This document shows positions 9,869-19,903 of a stretch of DNA of 44,773 nt, in pieces. Numbering within the stretch: the first letter of the stretch is position 1; every line of letters begins with the position of its first letter. The DNA is from a bacterium (GTDB lineage Bacteria; Bacillota; Clostridia; Lachnospirales; Lachnospiraceae), in the NCBI GenBank assembly GCA_029227655.1, contig JAQYAI010000043.1, forward strand, positions 1-44,773, in the 5' to 3' direction. The notes below the pieces were generated by a model that had not been told where the DNA came from, did not search any database, and saw nothing but the letters and a program-made list of their open reading frames with translations. The position numbers and the translations under genes were made by a program.

Positions 9869-10945
9869 ATGAAAAAATTTGAAAAAATATTTAAAGATAC
9901 CGCTTTTACGCTTTTGGTGTTGTTCTTTTTCTTCATCATAAGCTCGTGGATTGAATCTTTGTTTCATAACTTTAACTTAATTCCGGCCATATTTACACTT
10001 GCTGTATTTCTGATATCGCTGACAACAGATGGCTTTTTCTACGGGATTGCAGCCTCACTTCTTAGTGTGATGGCGCTGAACTTTGCATTTACCTTCCCTT
10101 ATTTCAAATTTAATTTCACGATACCTGAAAATCTTGCATCTGCCGTAATCATGCTGATCGTCACTATCATGTCAAGTGCCATGACAACGAAAGTAAAACA
10201 GCAGGAAAAAATCAAGGCAGAAAATGAAAAAGAAAAGATGAAAGCCAATCTTCTCCGTGCCGTTTCCCATGATCTGCGCACCCCGCTGACGACAATTTAC
10301 GGATCCAGCTCCCTTATCGCCGATCAGTACCATTCCATTTCCGAGGAACAGCGCATCAAACTTGCACGCGGTATCAAAGAAGATTCCGAATGGCTGATTC
10401 AGATGATCGAGAATCTGCTATCCATTACCCGGATCGACGCTGATGACAGCGGTGTCAAAGTCCAGAAGTCACCGACAGCTCTTGAGGAACTTATTGACTC
10501 TGTCATCCTGAAATTCAAGAAAAAATACCCGGATTCACCGCTCACAGTAACGATTCCGGAGGAATTTATTACGATTCCCATGGATGCAGTGCTGATTCAG
10601 CAAGTACTGATCAATATTCTTGAAAATGCTGTGATACATGCGAAAGGTATGACGGAATTGAAACTTAATGTTTCCATCGACGGGGACAAAGCCCTGTTCG
10701 AAATTATAGATAATGGCTGTGGAATTGAAAAAGACAGGCTTGGTTCTATTTTTACTGGATATTATGAAAAGAAGAATCTTCATGTCGATGCACAGAAACA
10801 CAATATGGGAATCGGATTATCCGCGTGTGCCACAATCATCAATGCACATGATGGAACCATCCATGCTGAGAATCTCAGTACCGGCGGATGCCGTTTCTAT
10901 TTCATTTTAAAACTGGAGAGCGAAGAACATGAACAACAAATATAA
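9869..10945 (+). CDS. Sensor histidine kinase, DUF4118 + HisKA + HATPase_c (KdpD C-terminal-half-like)
   Basis: Hydrophobic N-terminal region, AVSHDLRTPLTTIYGSSSLI H-box, DNGCGIEKDRLGSIFTGYY. Confidence 0.88.
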   Translation: MKKFEKIFKDTAFTLLVLFFFFIISSWIESLFHNFNLIPAIFTLAVFLISLTTDGFFYGIAASLLSVMALNFAFTFPYFKFNFTIPENLASAVIMLIVTIMSSAMTTKVKQQEKIKAENEKEKMKANLLRAVSHDLRTPLTTIYGSSSLIADQYHSISEEQRIKLARGIKEDSEWLIQMIENLLSITRIDADDSGVKVQKSPTALEELIDSVILKFKKKYPDSPLTVTIPEEFITIPMDAVLIQQVLINILENAVIHAKGMTELKLNVSIDGDKALFEIIDNGCGIEKDRLGSIFTGYYEKKNLHVDAQKHNMGIGLSACATIINAHDGTIHAENLSTGGCRFYFILKLESEEHEQQI

Positions 10946-11636
10946 GATTTTATTAGTAGAAGACGAATTGAATATCTGCAATTTCATCAGGACCGTTCTG
11001 GAAGCAAACAGTTATCACATCATAGATACCCAGAAAGCGGTCACTGGATTATCTTTACTTAAATCCCATTGTCCGAATCTGGTGATTCTTGATCTTGGAC
11101 TGCCGGATATGGACGGAACAGATTTTATCCGGGAAGTTCGTACTTTTTCCAATGTACCGATTCTGGTGCTCTCCGCACGAAGTAATGAGAATGACAAGAT
11201 TCTTGCATTAGATCTGGGCGCAAACGACTATGTAACAAAACCATTTGGCATCGGTGAACTTCTCGCCCGCGTGCGCGCGATCCTCAGAACTTCCCGCATT
11301 CAGGAACTTGACGCAGACTCCGTGCCACAGAATTTTACCATCAACGATCTGACGATCGTGTATGACACAAGGAAGATTACCGTCGCTGATCAGGAAATCA
11401 AACTGACGCAGACGGAATACAATATTGTAGAGTTACTTTCCCTTCATGCAGGAAAAGTCATGACCTACTCAGAGATCATCCATAAGATCTGGGGATACTC
11501 TGATTTTGGAAGTATCAAAAAGCTACAGGTAAATATGGCCAATATCCGCAAAAAGCTTGGTGAAAAACCAGGTGAAAATAAATACATACTCAATGAATTA
11601 GGCGTTGGATACCGCATGAATTCGGCCAATGACTAA
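10929..11636 (+). CDS. Response regulator, OmpR/PhoB (KdpE-like)
   Basis: LLVEDE, NLVILDLGLPDMDG, DYVTKPF; C-terminal wHTH; overlaps the kinase gene. Confidence 0.92.
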   Translation: MNNKYKILLVEDELNICNFIRTVLEANSYHIIDTQKAVTGLSLLKSHCPNLVILDLGLPDMDGTDFIREVRTFSNVPILVLSARSNENDKILALDLGANDYVTKPFGIGELLARVRAILRTSRIQELDADSVPQNFTINDLTIVYDTRKITVADQEIKLTQTEYNIVELLSLHAGKVMTYSEIIHKIWGYSDFGSIKKLQVNMANIRKKLGEKPGENKYILNELGVGYRMNSAND

Positions 11637-11644
11637 AGGAAAAA

Positions 11645-11680
11645 GCCGCGAACTGATCACTCAGTCACCGCGACTTTTTT
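11645..11680. terminator. Bidirectional terminator between convergent response regulator and tadA
   Basis: AAAAAGCCGCG...CGCGACTTTTTT inverted repeat. Confidence 0.7.
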
Positions 11681-12151
11681 CTTTCTTTTCTCACGAAGTT
11701 CTTTAAAAAATGATTTCATCATTTCCGAACATTCTTCTTCTAAGATTCCTGTTTCCAATTCGACCTGATGATTAAACCGGTCCACCTGTAACAGATTTAA
11801 AATGGAGCCTGCACACCCGGCCTTTGGGTTCATGCATCCCACCACGACTTTCTTCACTCGTGCCTGTACAATTGCCCCGGAACACATCTGGCATGGTTCC
11901 AGAGTCACATAAAGAGTACAATCTTCCAGACGCCAGTCTCCAATCTTCTTACTTGCTTTTTTAATGGCAATAAGCTCTGCGTGAGCAAGTGGATTTTTAT
12001 CCGTTGTTCTCCGGTTATATCCTCGTCCGATTACTTTTCCTTCATGAACGATCACACATCCGATCGGTACTTCTTCTATTTTCCATGCTTTCTTTGCAAG
12101 CTTTATCGCCTGTTTCATATATTTTTCGTCTTCTGTCAGTTTCTGTCTCAT
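11657..12151 (-). CDS. tadA: tRNA-specific adenosine deaminase
   Basis: PLAHAELIAIKKA and TLEPCQMCSGAIVQARVKKVVVGCMNPKAGCAGSILNLL. Confidence 0.95.
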   Translation of the reverse strand: MRQKLTEDEKYMKQAIKLAKKAWKIEEVPIGCVIVHEGKVIGRGYNRRTTDKNPLAHAELIAIKKASKKIGDWRLEDCTLYVTLEPCQMCSGAIVQARVKKVVVGCMNPKAGCAGSILNLLQVDRFNHQVELETGILEEECSEMMKSFFKELREKRKKKVAVTE

Positions 12152-12154
12152 TTC

Positions 12155-13036
12155 TTATTCCCCAATTACAGTGCTCACTGTTCTGCACCAGTATCCAAAT
12201 TCGTCATCCTCTTCTCTTTCCTCTGCCGGAAGTTCTATCTCACCCTCATCCGGCCGCATGAACTGGTCAAATCCGAAGGACCGGGCTACCTTCTGCTCAT
12301 TCGGATGAAAGACACCCGGAACTCCAAGCCAGCACGCGCCGTCTTTTTCAAAAGATACCAGATGATGATAGTTGCGATATCCATGTAAAAGGAAGTGATT
12401 ATTGGCCAGTTTCCACTCACACCGTGGAAGGCGAGCCAAATCTTCCCGTGTAATCTTATAGATCAAATCCTTTTGTTTCCTGTCAGATGGCACTTCCACG
12501 CGAACAGATTCCGCCACGTGCAGCGCTTCTTCCTGTGGTTCTTCCCGCATTTCCTCTTCCTCCGGTTCTACTGCCGGCTCTTCCTGCAGCTCCTCTTCCT
12601 CCGGTTCTTCTGCCACCTCTTCCTGTGGACCTTCTTCCATCGGTTCTTCCTTACGGATCATCTGCTCAATATTCAGTGGAATTTCCTCCCATTTGGCTGC
12701 ATACCAGTTCTTCCGGTCACCTTGTCCCTTTGTCAGAATCATTCCTCCCACCCTGTCAAAGGTTTCCCGGCCGCCTACATCACAAGCATCATATTCCAGC
12801 CGATAAGAAAAGACGGGCGATGTATTTTTTAATGTTCCCATGGAAATTCCTATACACTTATCTCCTTCCGGATAAAAAAGGAACAGTTCAAACATATCAT
12901 CTCCATTTACCGGAAACCCCTTGCCATAAATCTGAAGGACTGCTCTGTCTTCACTTTCTTCGCATTTTACAAAACCTACATTCTGGACACATTTTCCATT
13001 CTTGTAAGCATATAGATAACGTACAAATTTTTTCAT
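12155..13036 (-). CDS. DUF6128-like hypothetical protein with a central Glu/Pro-rich repeat
   Basis: KFVRYLYAYKNGKCVQNVGFVKCE... and C-terminal HFLLHGYRNYHHLVSFE...GVPGVFHPNEQKVARSFGFDQF; central EEP-rich linker. Confidence 0.6.
   Translation of the reverse strand: MKKFVRYLYAYKNGKCVQNVGFVKCEESEDRAVLQIYGKGFPVNGDDMFELFLFYPEGDKCIGISMGTLKNTSPVFSYRLEYDACDVGGRETFDRVGGMILTKGQGDRKNWYAAKWEEIPLNIEQMIRKEEPMEEGPQEEVAEEPEEEELQEEPAVEPEEEEMREEPQEEALHVAESVRVEVPSDRKQKDLIYKITREDLARLPRCEWKLANNHFLLHGYRNYHHLVSFEKDGACWLGVPGVFHPNEQKVARSFGFDQFMRPDEGEIELPAEEREEDDEFGYWCRTVSTVIGE
12550..12640 (-). repeat. In-frame minisatellite, ~39 bp period
   Basis: TCCTCTTCCTCCGGTTCT recurs at 12552 and 12591; codes for the EEPEEEELQEEPAVEPEEEEMREEP tract. 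Confidence 0.6.
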
Positions 13037-13095
13037 AGTATGTCATGACTCCTTTGTCAGGTATTTTTGTCTATTCCATACTATTCTCTGACCTT

Positions 13096-14517
13096 CTAAA
13101 AAATTCCCGTAAGTTCCTGATACAGTCGTTTTGCATAACTGTCGGTCATTCCACAGATATAGTCAGTCACCAGCAAAAGTCTCAAATAAAGCTTCTCTTC
13201 TTCACTTTTGCCCTGACTATGATAATGATAGGCCTTCTTATAATTATCTGAAATAAAGGAGATGAATCTTTCATCAATAGCGTTCATTTTCTCGCCTTCC
13301 ACATCATAATAAATGGCCGCTTTCACAAAACAATCCATCAGAAAATTCAGAATGGCTGATTCGATCACTTCCATTTTATAGATCTGATAGGAAGTGAACA
13401 CTCTTCGATATGCCATGTCCCCTAAAAGATCCATCAGTTTTTCTGCCGCAGTTCCATGGAAGAGATCGTATTTATAAGTTCCTTCCATAATTTCCTTATA
13501 ATTCGAAGTAAACCCCAGGGTCGCACAACTGATCAGAAAGCTCTGCATGCGGACAATCCAGTTCTTGATGGCATATTCTTCCGGATTCTCCTCTCCGCGC
13601 TCTATTGCTTTCTGGTACAAATGCTCCAGTTTTCCCAGTACTTCAAATCCATATTCCTCCCCAGAATCCGGAAGACTTTTCAGTTCTTCGCAAATGGTGT
13701 GATAAGATAAAAATCCTTTTACAAATGCATCTTCTATGTCTGCTGTTTTATAGGCAATGTCATCTGCAGCTTCCAAAATGAATGTCAGAGGATGCCTCTT
13801 CCCATCTGTCCCTGTTGCTTCCTGTATCGCCTCGAATATTCTTCGATCTGCCTGATAATACCCCATTTTTTTATCTTTGATATCACTGGATTCTTTTTTT
13901 ACTTCCATCGAAGACACCGGGTATTTGATCATCGTTCCCAAAAGGGCATAGGTAAGATTCATTCCCCGTTCATCTACGAGATAATGCAGTTTTGTTACCA
14001 GACGCAGCGCCTGTGCATTCCCTTCAAAATGATAAAGATCTTCTCTCATCGCTTCCGGCAGCACCTCGGCAATCTTCTTTCCTTTAAATTCCAGCTCATT
14101 CAAATGCTGACCGAACCAGTCACGGATCGCAAGTTCGCCAAAATGTCCAAACGGTGGATTGCCAATGTCATGAATCAGACCCGCACACTGCAGAATATTG
14201 CAGATATCCTCTTTCATTTTCACTGTAAAATTATCATCTTTCCGATAAGCAAGGATGTTTTCTCCTATATTCTGTCCCAAAGACTTGGCGAAAGACGACA
14301 CCTCCAGCGAATGTGTCAGGCGCGTCCGAATAAAATCGCTCTTATCCAAAGGAAATACCTGCGTCTTATCTTGAAGTCTCCGAAAAGACGCACTTCCAAT
14401 GATCCTATGATAATCCTTCTCGAATTCGCTTCTTAAATCCGTTGATGTTTGTTTGTATGTTCCATCACTGGTGCTCTTTCGTTCTCTTTCTGCCGATAAT
14501 AATTTCGACCATTCCAT
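13096..14517 (-). CDS. dgt: dGTP triphosphohydrolase (dNTPase), HD superfamily
   Basis: RRLQDKTQVFPLDKSDFIRTRLTHSLEVS, LIHDIGNPPFGHFGE, EAADDIAYKTADIED. Confidence 0.93.
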   Translation of the reverse strand: MEWSKLLSAERERKSTSDGTYKQTSTDLRSEFEKDYHRIIGSASFRRLQDKTQVFPLDKSDFIRTRLTHSLEVSSFAKSLGQNIGENILAYRKDDNFTVKMKEDICNILQCAGLIHDIGNPPFGHFGELAIRDWFGQHLNELEFKGKKIAEVLPEAMREDLYHFEGNAQALRLVTKLHYLVDERGMNLTYALLGTMIKYPVSSMEVKKESSDIKDKKMGYYQADRRIFEAIQEATGTDGKRHPLTFILEAADDIAYKTADIEDAFVKGFLSYHTICEELKSLPDSGEEYGFEVLGKLEHLYQKAIERGEENPEEYAIKNWIVRMQSFLISCATLGFTSNYKEIMEGTYKYDLFHGTAAEKLMDLLGDMAYRRVFTSYQIYKMEVIESAILNFLMDCFVKAAIYYDVEGEKMNAIDERFISFISDNYKKAYHYHSQGKSEEEKLYLRLLLVTDYICGMTDSYAKRLYQELTGIF

Positions 14518-14544
14518 AACTTTCCCTCATTTTTCTACGTTCAA

Positions 14545-14574
14545 AAATAGATTGCGCTTTCGCGCAATCTATTT
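14545..14574 (-). terminator. 13-bp perfect hairpin, terminator of the HTH gene
   Basis: AAATAGATTGCGC-TTTC-GCGCAATCTATTT, T-rich 3' side on the minus strand. Confidence 0.7.
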
Positions 14575-14578
14575 GGAA

Positions 14579-15334
14579 TTAATCTAAATAAATTGGTGGT
14601 TCATAAGCTTTTCCGAGTGCTGCTTTCTTGTTTTCTTCCATTCCAATGAACGCCCACTCTGTCATATCCGTCCATTTATGTTCCTTGCGGTCATATACCT
14701 GAACATAACCGATTCTCTTTGGATGCGTACGGACACTGTTCGTCTGATATTCACGGCCTGTGTATGGATTGATTTCTCCTGCTTCTCTGTCTTCTTCTAA
14801 ATCTTTTCTCTGCTTGATTGGCTGGAAGTATTTAGAGTTATTAGAGTATTTTGTATCTTCTTTCTTAGCTTTTTCTACATGTTCAACCGCTTTTTCTTCC
14901 ATGACCGGTGCCGCTTCTGCGACTTCTTCCACAGATTCTTCAACTGCCTCAATTACTTCTTCCGCTGGCTCTTCTGCTGCTTCTGGAACGTTTTCAATCT
15001 TTTCTTTCTTTTTCTCTTCGCGAATTTCTTTCATTTCTTTCTTCGCTGCAAGTCTGCCAAGTTCTTTTTCTGTCGGCAGTTCTTCTTCGATCACCATAGC
15101 TTTTTCAGCTTCCAGGCTTGCTAAAATACTTAACTGAAAGGAACATCCTAAAATCTCTGCGATCATCCGCATATCCTGTTCCTGAAAATTATCTCTTCCT
15201 AATCTTTGTGTCAGATTCTGACGTGACATCTTCTTCCCTGTTCTCGCTTCAATCTGCTCTGCCAGTTCCTTGATTGTCATGCCTTTCCTGCTTAATACAA
15301 TCTTAACCTGCTCCCCAAACGTTAGGTTTAACAT
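14579..15334 (-). CDS. Helix-turn-helix (XRE-like) protein with long acidic Ala/Glu-rich linker
   Basis: N-terminal KIVLSRKGMTIKELAEQIEARTGKKMSRQNLTQRL; low-complexity middle; conserved-looking C-term. Confidence 0.65.
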   Translation of the reverse strand: MLNLTFGEQVKIVLSRKGMTIKELAEQIEARTGKKMSRQNLTQRLGRDNFQEQDMRMIAEILGCSFQLSILASLEAEKAMVIEEELPTEKELGRLAAKKEMKEIREEKKKEKIENVPEAAEEPAEEVIEAVEESVEEVAEAAPVMEEKAVEHVEKAKKEDTKYSNNSKYFQPIKQRKDLEEDREAGEINPYTGREYQTNSVRTHPKRIGYVQVYDRKEHKWTDMTEWAFIGMEENKKAALGKAYEPPIYLD

Positions 15335-15459
15335 GTGTACTTCTCCTCCTTATCATCCTTATCATTTATACAAGGATGGGTAACTTATCCATTGCTTCAT
15401 AAACCCATCTTTTTCCCTGACTTTTATTTTAGCAAATGATATTTTGCACGTCAATAAGA

Positions 15460-17502
15460 TTACCACTTCTTGTTCCTTAAAACAATAGCGGAATATTTTC
15501 CCATCATAAGAGTCAGATTTCCATCTACCACTTTATACTCATCGAATTCACGGGTATAACCGCCATCATACGAATACATCAGTCTTGCCATCATCGTTCC
15601 ATCTTCCACTTCTGCTTTCCAAACCGGAATCTTCACTTCCCGAAGCTTGTCCGCATTATTCAGGACAACAATGATCTGTTCATCCTCAAGAAACCTTCCA
15701 TAAGAAAGCAATGCATAGTCTGTCTTCAAAATACGAAGGGAACCCTTCTTCAAAGAAACGTAATTCTTATGAATCCGGATCATTTCCCTATAAAAACTAA
15801 TCAGTTCCTTATCTTCATGTCCCCATGGATAAGTGCGTCTATTATCCGGATCTGTAAATCCACAGACTCCAGCTTCATCCGCATAATATAATGTTGGTGC
15901 GCCGACCCATGTCATCTGTACCACAATGGCTTCGCGCATAACAGCCACATTTATATTTTCTTCTGCCGCCTTTGATCCCAGTTTTCCCACGCGTCCCACC
16001 TTGTGGTTTGTTCTTGTAAGAAATCTTGAATGGTCATGATTCGACAACTGATTCATCGCAGTCTGCTGAGAAGGTGTCATCATGCGTGACATATGATGTT
16101 TCATTGCCCTCTTAAAATTATCTGCATTGCCCAGAAGGTCCACGCGGAATTCATCACTGTGCTTTTCCATTCCCGTCAGAAACCATGTGAGTGGTTCCAT
16201 AAAAGCATCATAATTCATGACGGTATCCCACTGATCTCCCTTAAGCCAGGCTTTCGGATCTCCATAATGTTCTGCAAGAATCAATGCATTCGGATTGGCT
16301 TCCTTTACGACTTTCCGGAATTTTCTCCAAAAGTCATGATTCACTCCGTTGCTCTGTCCCAGATCCGCTGCCACATCAAGTCTCCATCCATCTACATTAT
16401 ATGGAGGTGAAACCCATTTTTTTCCAATATTAAGTACATATTCTTCCAGTTCCTTCGAACCTTCGTAGTTCAGCTTTGGCAGAGTATCGTGATTCCACCA
16501 TCCCAGATAACTGTCATTATTCGGCCAGTCTTCTTCACTGTTCTTATTAAATGTAAAATAATTTCTATAAGGACTGTCGGCCGAAACATAAGCTCCCTTT
16601 TCATAGCCTTCCGCCAATTCATAGATCTGCTCTCTGTCCAGCCATTTATTGAACGAACCACAATGATTGAACACCCCATCAATAATAATCTTCATTCCGC
16701 GCTTGTGGAGTTCTTCCACCAGCCGGATAAAAAGTGCATTACTTGCTTCGAGATTCTTTTTATTTGTGGTTCTGATCCTGTATTTTTCTGCATGCCGATT
16801 GTCAAGGTCTCCCTCTTTCAGAAGTTTCCCTTCATCAACAACAATTTTTCCGACATGCGGATCAATATAGTCATAATCCTGCGTATCATATTTATGATTA
16901 GACGGCGATACAAAAAGCGGATTGCAGTAGATAACTTCTACTCCCAGATTCTGCAGATAGTCCAGCTTGTCAATGATTCCCTGCAAATCTCCTCCATAAA
17001 ATTCACGCACATCCATTGGCTGTGGATATCTTCCCCATTCCTCTACGCGATGGACCTGCTGGTTAATATATACATACTCACCGGTCTCCACGTCATTTGT
17101 TTTATCTCCATTGCAAAATCGGTCCACATAAATCTGGTACATGACCGCACCTTTCGCCCATTCGGGTACCGAAAATCCCGGAACGATCTGAAAATCATAA
17201 TACGTATTCGGCTCATCTTGAACTCCCCATTGATTATAATAGCAGACTTCGGCCCCGGAACGGATTTCAAAGTAGTATTTCATCGTCTTATTTTCTGCTA
17301 AAATTGCAATGGAATAATAATCAAACTTACCTTTTGTATACTCCTTCTTCAATGGATGTGTCTCTTCTCCTGTATGAAGAAGCACTGCGTCGACATCCTC
17401 TTTTGCTGTTCGGAACCAAAGTCGGATCAAATCTCCAACGGCAGGCTCTGTCGGACTCACATAGGCCTCTGTTCCATCACAAAACAGTGCATCTTTGTTC
17501 AT
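15460..17502 (-). CDS. Glycoside hydrolase family 13 (neopullulanase/cyclomaltodextrinase-like)
   Basis: DGVFNHCG, VDGWRLDVAADLG, LILAEHYGDPKAWL, LSNHDHSRFLTR motifs. Confidence 0.93.
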   Translation of the reverse strand: MNKDALFCDGTEAYVSPTEPAVGDLIRLWFRTAKEDVDAVLLHTGEETHPLKKEYTKGKFDYYSIAILAENKTMKYYFEIRSGAEVCYYNQWGVQDEPNTYYDFQIVPGFSVPEWAKGAVMYQIYVDRFCNGDKTNDVETGEYVYINQQVHRVEEWGRYPQPMDVREFYGGDLQGIIDKLDYLQNLGVEVIYCNPLFVSPSNHKYDTQDYDYIDPHVGKIVVDEGKLLKEGDLDNRHAEKYRIRTTNKKNLEASNALFIRLVEELHKRGMKIIIDGVFNHCGSFNKWLDREQIYELAEGYEKGAYVSADSPYRNYFTFNKNSEEDWPNNDSYLGWWNHDTLPKLNYEGSKELEEYVLNIGKKWVSPPYNVDGWRLDVAADLGQSNGVNHDFWRKFRKVVKEANPNALILAEHYGDPKAWLKGDQWDTVMNYDAFMEPLTWFLTGMEKHSDEFRVDLLGNADNFKRAMKHHMSRMMTPSQQTAMNQLSNHDHSRFLTRTNHKVGRVGKLGSKAAEENINVAVMREAIVVQMTWVGAPTLYYADEAGVCGFTDPDNRRTYPWGHEDKELISFYREMIRIHKNYVSLKKGSLRILKTDYALLSYGRFLEDEQIIVVLNNADKLREVKIPVWKAEVEDGTMMARLMYSYDGGYTREFDEYKVVDGNLTLMMGKYSAIVLRNKKW

Positions 17503-17549
17503 AGTGTAGTCTGCCCCCTAATTGTAAAAACCTAATTGCTGAACCATTA

Positions 17550-19361
17550 TTAAAATAATGCTTCAAACTCTTCACGTGGAATCTTTTCTTTCTCAAGAAG
17601 TAATTCTGCACAGCTATGCAGGATTTTCTCATTTTCCTTTAAAATACTCTTTGCTTTTGCATAACACTCATCAATGATTCGTTTTACTTCCATGTCAATC
17701 ATTGTTGCGACCTGTTCTCCATATCCTCTGGATGTTTTTCCAAAATCTCTTCCAACAAAAACTTCATCACTGTCATTATCATAATTGATAAGACCAACCT
17801 GGTCAGACATACCGAACTTGGTCACCATTGCTTTCGCATAAGCTGTCGCCTGCTTGATATCCTGAGATGCGCCCGTTGTGATATCATCAAAGATCATCTC
17901 TTCCGCAACTCTTCCCCCTAAGGAAACAACAATATCCTGCAACATCTTTCCTTTGGTATTGAACATTTCATCCTTTTCCGGAAGCGGCATTGTATAACCT
18001 GCTGCCCCGACTCCGGTCGGAATGATCGATACGCTGTATACAGGTCCTACGTCAGGAAGCACATGGAACAAAATCGCGTGACCTGCTTCATGGTACGCTG
18101 TAATTTTCTTTTCTTTATCGGAAATAACACGGCTCTTCTTCTCTGAACCGATACCGATCTTAACAAACGCGTGCCGGATATCTTCCTGCTTCAAATAAGC
18201 TCTTCCTTCTTTTGCCGCATAAATTGCCGATTCGTTCAACAGGTTCTCAAGATCCGCCCCTGTAAATCCTGCTGTTGTCTGTGCAATCTGCTGCAAGTCC
18301 ACATCATCTCCAAGCGGTTTTCCTTTTGCATGAACCTGTAAAATCTCATAACGCCCCTTCACATCCGGTCTTCCCACCATGACTTTACGATCAAAACGCC
18401 CTGGCCTTAAAATTGCCGGGTCGAGAATGTCCACACGGTTCGTCGCTGCCATTACAATAATTCCTTCATTTACACCAAACCCATCCATCTCTACAAGCAG
18501 CTGGTTGAGTGTCTGTTCTCTCTCATCGTGGCCGCCGCCCATACCGGTGCCTCGTCTTCTGGCAACCGCATCGATCTCATCAATGAAAATAATACATGGT
18601 GCATTTTCTTTAGCTTCCTGGAACAAATCTCTTACCCTTGAAGCTCCTACACCAACGAACATTTCCACAAAATCCGAACCTGATATTGAAAAAAATGGTA
18701 CCTTTGCTTCTCCGGCCACTGCTTTTGCAAGAAGTGTCTTACCGGTTCCCGGAGGACCTTCCAGCAGCACACCCTTTGGAATTCTTGCTCCCACGCGGGT
18801 ATATTTTCCTGGTTCTCTGAGGAAATCTACGATTTCCTCTAAATCTTCCTTTTCTTCGTGAAGGCCTGCCACATTCTCAAAGGTAACTTTGTTGTCAGTT
18901 TCCGTACTCATCTTCGCACGGCTCTTTCCAAAATTCATTGCTTTTGCATTCATGCCGCCGCCCTGTTTGCCCATCATTGTAAACAGAATGAATGCGGCCC
19001 CGATCATCAAAAGTGTGGGTAAGATTGCAGTGACAAATACACTTTCCTGCGGAACATCTTCCAGCTCATAATCCACTTTATAAGACTGCAAAAGCTCCTC
19101 AATTTCTTTCACATCTGATACATAGAGTTTTTCCGCTTCTTCATTCTCTAATTTAATAACAAGTGTCCCCGTTGGCACCACTTTGTTCGGTTCAATCACC
19201 ACTTCCGACACTTCACCTGCTTTTAATGCAGCTTCAAAATCATAATAGCTGAAGTCATTTTTCTGACCGCCCGTCTGTCCCATGAACCAGTACATGGCTG
19301 CAAGCAAAAGCAGGCATGCGATCAGATTGATTCCGCCAATTCCTTTTGATTTATTATTCAA
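17550..19361 (-). CDS. ftsH: ATP-dependent zinc metalloprotease FtsH
   Basis: [21 protein letters not shown] region, HEAGHA zinc-binding motif. Confidence 0.98.
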   Translation of the reverse strand: MNNKSKGIGGINLIACLLLLAAMYWFMGQTGGQKNDFSYYDFEAALKAGEVSEVVIEPNKVVPTGTLVIKLENEEAEKLYVSDVKEIEELLQSYKVDYELEDVPQESVFVTAILPTLLMIGAAFILFTMMGKQGGGMNAKAMNFGKSRAKMSTETDNKVTFENVAGLHEEKEDLEEIVDFLREPGKYTRVGARIPKGVLLEGPPGTGKTLLAKAVAGEAKVPFFSISGSDFVEMFVGVGASRVRDLFQEAKENAPCIIFIDEIDAVARRRGTGMGGGHDEREQTLNQLLVEMDGFGVNEGIIVMAATNRVDILDPAILRPGRFDRKVMVGRPDVKGRYEILQVHAKGKPLGDDVDLQQIAQTTAGFTGADLENLLNESAIYAAKEGRAYLKQEDIRHAFVKIGIGSEKKSRVISDKEKKITAYHEAGHAILFHVLPDVGPVYSVSIIPTGVGAAGYTMPLPEKDEMFNTKGKMLQDIVVSLGGRVAEEMIFDDITTGASQDIKQATAYAKAMVTKFGMSDQVGLINYDNDSDEVFVGRDFGKTSRGYGEQVATMIDMEVKRIIDECYAKAKSILKENEKILHSCAELLLEKEKIPREEFEALF

Positions 19362-19380
19362 GGTCTGCTCCTCCCGGTAA

Positions 19381-19902
19381 TTACAGTCTTACAATACCAA
19401 TATATGGTAAATTTCTGTATTTCTGTGCATAATCCAAGCCGTATCCAACGACGAATTCATCTGGAATCTCAAATCCCACATGATCTACCTTCACATCACG
19501 GACACGTCTGTCTGGTTTGTCGAGTAATGTGCAGAGTCTCATGCTGTTTGGATGTCTCTTTGCAAGGATCTCCATAAGGTAAGAAAGCGTACGTCCCGAA
19601 TCGATGATATCTTCTACGACCAATACATCTTTGCCTTCCAATGGTTCATCAAGGTCCTTTACGATCTTGACCACTCCGCTTGAAGATGTTCCATCTCCAT
19701 AACTGCTCACACTCATAAAATCCATCGTTACAGGCACGGTAATATATTTTGCGAGTTCACACATAAAAAACACGCCGCCTTTTAATACGCAGATCAGGTG
19801 TACCTGTTTTCCTGCATACTCTTCGCTGATTATTCTTCCCAGCTCAGCAATTCTTGCATCTACCTCTTCTTTTGAAATTAAAACATCAATTTTTTCAGCC
19901 AT
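19381..19902 (-). CDS. hpt: Hypoxanthine phosphoribosyltransferase
   Basis: VLVVEDIIDSGRTLSYL, GLDYAQKYRNLPYIGI; between tilS and ftsH. Confidence 0.96.
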   Translation of the reverse strand: MAEKIDVLISKEEVDARIAELGRIISEEYAGKQVHLICVLKGGVFFMCELAKYITVPVTMDFMSVSSYGDGTSSSGVVKIVKDLDEPLEGKDVLVVEDIIDSGRTLSYLMEILAKRHPNSMRLCTLLDKPDRRVRDVKVDHVGFEIPDEFVVGYGLDYAQKYRNLPYIGIVRL

Positions 19903-19903
19903 G

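Noticed and set aside
12395-13038. Plus-strand ORFs opposite the Glu/Pro-rich gene (MIIGQFPLTP..., MALPREQIPPR...)
   Set aside because: Shadow ORFs produced by antisense translation of the acidic low-complexity gene; the composition is explained by the minus-strand CDS
14760-15137. Plus-strand Ser/Ala-rich and Phe-rich ORFs
   Set aside because: Antisense of the KE-rich HTH protein; no RBS or recognisable domain
15370-15415. GATGGGT...ACCCATC hairpin with T5 on the plus strand
   Set aside because: No plus-strand transcript is evident upstream, and the stem is short (7 bp) with a long loop; probably chance
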